Of a stretch of 64,000 bases of DNA, positions 60,893 through 64,000 are shown in pieces; the stretch's first letter is position 1; each line of letters starts with the position of its first letter. The translations under genes were made by a program, and so were the position numbers. The notes beneath the pieces are model-generated. The model ran no database searches, was not told where the DNA came from, and worked only from the letters and a program-made list of their open reading frames with translations. Source of the DNA: JBCCDY01 sp039030555 (lineage in GTDB: Bacteria > Bacteroidota > Bacteroidia > Cytophagales > Cyclobacteriaceae); NCBI GenBank assembly GCA_039030555.1, contig JBCCDY010000005.1, positions 258,632 to 322,631 on the forward strand, in the 5' to 3' direction.

Positions 60893-63532
60893 CTACAAAC
60901 CCGACATCACAAAAGCTCCCCAATAGTAAGGTTCGGGATAAGTCTTTCTTAGTTCTATCTGGGCTTCTCTGAACGCTTCTCGTATTTCATTTCCGGAAAG
61001 CCAGTTTCTATAAAAATCAATCATCAATTTTTGAGTAGCCAGATCATCAACTTTCCATAAGCTCATCACTATGTTTTTAGCACCAGCGGATTTCAAAGAA
61101 CGTTGTAAGCCATATACTCCCTCCCCTGGATGATATTGTCCAAGACCGGTTTCGCAAGCTGAGAGAACCACCAATTGAGTTGAATCCAATGGAAGTGTAG
61201 TGGTTTCGTATGCAGTAAGAATACCGTCTTCATTAAGATGACCTTCTTTATGGTTTGCTCCTGCCAGAGCAACCCCGGAGTTCAACAATACCTCCGTTAT
61301 ATTCGGATCTGCTTGATCTTGTTCTATACCATAGAAGAATCCATGAGTAGCTAAATGAACAATATCATGCGATCCCAAAACCTTTAAATTCGTTTCTGAT
61401 GCTCGCTCCTCCAAATGGCTACTTACCTTCCAGCCCTTTTCCTGAAGCGTTGAAGAAATCTTTTTGATTTCAACACCCGTCCCTTGTAGTTCAACAAAAG
61501 GCCCGAAAACTTCATCAGCTAATGAGAATGAAGGCATTCCAAAAAGGGCTGCTTTTTTATCCTTACCTCCCCCTTTCTTTATTTTTTTGACCAGCAGTTC
61601 CTTAGTATTTATTAGCCTCACTACACTTACCTCATCTACTACATATTGATCAGTCTTAGTATTAATAAGTGTATTCAAATTGATTTGATTATATATGCCG
61701 TCGGAGGAAAAGTAAATACGCTTTAGCTTCTTTCTACCAACACTGGATTGAATGCTATCTAATATGGGTTCCCAATATACGGAGTAGGATACGGTATCTT
61801 TCAGCTTGAACTTGATGCTATTCAGGTATTGCCTGTAAAATTCCTTTTCCAGATATTTTGATTTTTTGCTTTTGACGATCGCAAATACAGGATGATCTCT
61901 GGTTTCAGGAGTCACTATTAAGGCTCCATACAATAATCCATCTACAAGTCTGATCATCTCAACGGCAGCCTCTCCAGGCTTTAAAACCCGCTGAATATCT
62001 TTCCAAGTATATTCATCAATTTGAAATCCTGTTTCAAAAGCAGCAGACTGTTTCACTAGCAGTTTTTCCAGAAACTCTATACTGTTTTCAAGTCTATCAA
62101 TTTCCGATTGTGATCGATCGCCATAAGACTGAGCCAATTCATTTTTTTGGTTTTCCCATTTTTTATAGGAATCCATCAGAACTTCATCATTGCTAGAAAG
62201 GATTCTTTTCCTCATTTTATTAGATGCATTCAGAATGATGCCTTTTGTATTCAACTGCAGGTTATATAAATCACCGGAAATCTCTGGTTTTAAAACAGAA
62301 TCAGCAATTTCACTGAACTTTACAACGCCACTCATTTCAAGAGCGAAGGAAGAATAGTCTTGAATGAAAGAAAGATTTCTTCTATAAAAGGCTCTTTTTT
62401 CAGTATCTGTTAAGAAGGTGAAGTTCTTGAGAATCTGATTAAGCAGGTTTTTCATAGCCTGATCGAATAAAATATCAGCCGTCGGGTATTCTCCGTCAAA
62501 CCAGTAACTCTGTGCCAAATTGAATAAGGTTGTTCTATACCGCTCAGGGTCATACGAAGGCCTTGACTCGTACTGTGACTTAGATTGGTGAAAGTAGTTC
62601 TTCGCTGCCTTGTAATCTTCCCGTTCAAAATGTAACTCTCCTAAATTGTTTAGAAAAACCATATTTAAATCACTATTGACAAGTTTCTCTGATACTATAA
62701 ATTCCAGGCCCTGTTCCCAAACCAATTGGGCAGAATCATATATACCCAACTCTCTACAAATACTTCCCAGGCTCTGCAAGGCATACAGATGTTGAATAGG
62801 ATCTTCGTTAGGGTTGGTGAGTTCTATAAACTCATGTATACTCTTTTGCGCCTTTTCTAATGCTCCCACCTCCAGATAGTAAGTACCTAGATTGTTCAGG
62901 GCCGACAAATAAGAACTTAACAGATCTGGATTATACTGGATATCTTCTTTAAGCATCAATTTGAGACTTTCCATGATCTCAATTGCCTTCATCGTTAAGC
63001 CCTTGCTGTAGTATAGGCTTGCCTCACTGTTGAATAGACCGATCATGCCGCGATAAAAATCACTGACCCGATCCTTGAAATAATCCGGCGTAACGTTTTG
63101 CGCGCTTTTTAGCGTTTGACGAGCTTGAAGAATATAGAATTCTGTGCTGTCCAGCAGCCTTCTGTTTAAATAAATATTCACCACGTTCAACTGGGATTCG
63201 AAAAGCTCAAAGCTCGTGGGACCATAATGAAACTGGCTTATTCTAGCGGCCTCTAGAAAGTTAGCTGTTGCAGGTTCAAAATCGCCAAGTGCCTTTTGTG
63301 CGTAGGCCAGATTACTTAAACTAGATGTATACTGAAGGCTCTGTCTTCCATATTGGCGTTCAGCTATTGTTAAGGCTTTTACATGTGTAGACCTCGATTG
63401 AACAAAACTTCCTGAAGCATAGGCATTCATCCCTTCCCTATTCAACTCATCCCAATCCTGTCCCTGGACAAAACTAGAGAGGAGCAAACAAAGGATTAGA
63501 CATAAAACTGATCCTGAATTACATTTCGGCAT
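60893..63532 (-). CDS. Secreted TPR-CHAT domain protein (caspase-like)
   Basis: This is 879 residues from ATG 63532. A longer frame to 63607 exists, but the inner start gives a proper signal peptide (MPKCNSGSVLCLILCLLLSS, then FVQGQ). The first 450 residues are tetratricopeptide-like helices. The last ~280 form a CHAT domain with HLATHGFF (His730) and VLSACETGLG (Cys793), the caspase-type catalytic dyad, both intact. The C-terminal PYYWGAFVMSGL is the usual CHAT end. The signal peptide places it outside the cytoplasm, unlike CHAT effectors of phage-defence systems, so a surface or periplasmic protease role is more likely. Partners are not obvious. Confidence 0.85.
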   Translation of the reverse strand: MPKCNSGSVLCLILCLLLSSFVQGQDWDELNREGMNAYASGSFVQSRSTHVKALTIAERQYGRQSLQYTSSLSNLAYAQKALGDFEPATANFLEAARISQFHYGPTSFELFESQLNVVNIYLNRRLLDSTEFYILQARQTLKSAQNVTPDYFKDRVSDFYRGMIGLFNSEASLYYSKGLTMKAIEIMESLKLMLKEDIQYNPDLLSSYLSALNNLGTYYLEVGALEKAQKSIHEFIELTNPNEDPIQHLYALQSLGSICRELGIYDSAQLVWEQGLEFIVSEKLVNSDLNMVFLNNLGELHFEREDYKAAKNYFHQSKSQYESRPSYDPERYRTTLFNLAQSYWFDGEYPTADILFDQAMKNLLNQILKNFTFLTDTEKRAFYRRNLSFIQDYSSFALEMSGVVKFSEIADSVLKPEISGDLYNLQLNTKGIILNASNKMRKRILSSNDEVLMDSYKKWENQKNELAQSYGDRSQSEIDRLENSIEFLEKLLVKQSAAFETGFQIDEYTWKDIQRVLKPGEAAVEMIRLVDGLLYGALIVTPETRDHPVFAIVKSKKSKYLEKEFYRQYLNSIKFKLKDTVSYSVYWEPILDSIQSSVGRKKLKRIYFSSDGIYNQINLNTLINTKTDQYVVDEVSVVRLINTKELLVKKIKKGGGKDKKAALFGMPSFSLADEVFGPFVELQGTGVEIKKISSTLQEKGWKVSSHLEERASETNLKVLGSHDIVHLATHGFFYGIEQDQADPNITEVLLNSGVALAGANHKEGHLNEDGILTAYETTTLPLDSTQLVVLSACETGLGQYHPGEGVYGLQRSLKSAGAKNIVMSLWKVDDLATQKLMIDFYRNWLSGNEIREAFREAQIELRKTYPEPYYWGAFVMSGL

Positions 63533-63619
63533 ACCTAAAGTTAAACTCAGACCAATGTAAATCCAATCCATAAAATTGATGAGCCTATACAATAAAGAGA
63601 TTCTCACCTCCGAAGTATC

Positions 63620-63776
63620 GGAACGCGGGAATGACGTTTCAAATTAAGCTCCACACGTCGAGGCTTTCTCAAAAGTCTTATTCTGGTCATCCTGAACTTG
63701 TTCCGAGTCATTGGAACAGGATCTTCAAATATCTGAAAATCTTTAAGTTAGATTCTGAAATAAATTGCTTATGACG
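63620..63776. repeat. Degenerate copy 2 of the dispersed palindromic repeat
   Basis: It contains AGGCTTTCTCAAAAG (one change from the arm at 35886), GTCATCCTG, a hairpin TGTTCC / GGAACA, CAGGATCT, then GATTCTGAAATAAATT and ATGACG. The right arm is lost. The stretch 63608-63917 holds no gene besides this repeat, and it lies between the CHAT gene and the IS-like fragment. Confidence 0.6.
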
Positions 63777-63917
63777 TAATATCGGTCAGACCACTTATAG
63801 CGGTTCGACTGGTATGTTATCCAGTTTTGTGAATTTTGAAACCAAAATTTTACTTCTCAGAATGAATTGTGTTAAAATACAAAAAGTGTATCCAAATTTT
63901 GTTTTGATTTTCAGTAG

Positions 63918-64000
63918 TCAATGAGTTGTGGGATAATTGAGTCGATAAGCTGTTCCACTTTTAGCGATGGCGAAAGCCTGCTTTATCAATTTATTCACCA
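63918..64000 (-). CDS. C-terminal end of an IS110-like transposase (partial, 5' end outside window)
   Basis: On the minus strand an open frame enters from the window end and stops at TGA (63918-63920). The visible 27 codons include VNKLIKQAFAIAKSG, then TAYRLNYPTTH. The NKLIKQAFAIAKSG pattern is what I expect of the last helix of IS110-family (DEDD) transposases. The catalytic domains and the element's other end are outside. IS110 elements lack long terminal inverted repeats, so the boundary cannot be fixed. Confidence 0.5.
   Translation of the reverse strand, partial: VNKLIKQAFAIAKSGTAYRLNYPTTH

Noticed and set aside
60893..63532. CHAT protein as a type III-E CRISPR or gasdermin defence effector
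   Set aside because: No CRISPR array, Cas gene or gasdermin-like gene is present, and the protein has a signal peptide.
1..64000. tRNA, rRNA, CRISPR array or riboswitch
   Set aside because: Reading both strands gave no cloverleaf, no rRNA-like stretch, no evenly spaced direct repeats and no leader hairpin I could assign.

Overview
The window reads as chromosome from a low-GC, probably marine or soil Bacteroidota, most likely a Cytophagales relative. The evidence is a giant secreted protein with a type IX (Por) C-terminal sorting signal, two TonB-dependent receptors with carboxypeptidase-regulatory-like N-termini, DUF4249, DUF4421, DUF6438 and DUF3253 proteins, several lipoproteins, and promoter -7 elements of the form TAnnTTTG in place of a sigma70 -10 box. 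No tRNA, rRNA, CRISPR array or prophage was seen. The genus is not decidable from the sequence alone.

Layout. Bases 1-5.3 kb hold the end of a zinc metalloprotease, a DinB-like protein, a NUMOD4/HNH protein that lacks its catalytic His, an 820-residue zinc metalloprotease, and two ExbD proteins without an ExbB. From 5.4 to 12.6 kb is one 2387-residue type IX-secreted protein with a protease-like head and duplicated modules. From 13.2 to 17.8 kb is the glyoxylate shunt (aceB-aceA) with a divergent ScfR/RamB-type regulator. A perfect 16-bp palindrome in between covers the predicted -33 box of aceB. Thioredoxin and a TPR-SpoIIE phosphatase follow. From 21.7 to 25.6 kb is an operon of TonB receptor, DUF4249 lipoprotein and a small secreted protein cut by an in-frame TGA. 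Next to it, a conserved-looking hypothetical gene is also cut by TGA where its reading continues.

From 26.4 to 30 kb are two adjacent enzymes, an FMN glutamate-synthase-like protein and a ThDP-dependent decarboxylase-like protein, each carrying its own N-terminal Rieske domain. From 30 to 41 kb are a cyclic-nucleotide-gated K+ channel, OmpA-like protein, MsrA, DUF3253 protein, M20 amidohydrolase, a divergent CI/Cro-like pair, pantothenate kinase, POT peptide transporter, PEP carboxykinase and a nucleoside transporter. From 41 to 49 kb are bifunctional nuclease, ETF subunits, TPR protein, MDR oxidoreductase, NTF2-like and TraB proteins, and a TPR membrane protein with a histidine-kinase phosphoacceptor helix but no ATPase domain. 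From 49 to 60.5 kb are an M48 lipoprotein, Crp/Fnr regulator, PhoD phosphatase, large TonB receptor, FAH-family hydrolase, M23 peptidase, Bcp peroxiredoxin and a split transketolase. The window ends with a secreted TPR-CHAT protein, a dispersed repeat and the end of an IS110-like transposase.

Working together: aceBA, pckA and the ETF support growth on acetate and fatty acids. The POT transporter, metalloproteases, M20 and M48/M23 peptidases and TonB receptors fit a life on proteins and polymers. No complete new defence or biosynthetic system is evident. The strongest leads are the paired Rieske fusions, the two TGA-interrupted genes around the TonB operon, the M8-like head on the giant adhesin, the degenerate NUMOD4 protein and the aceBA operator.
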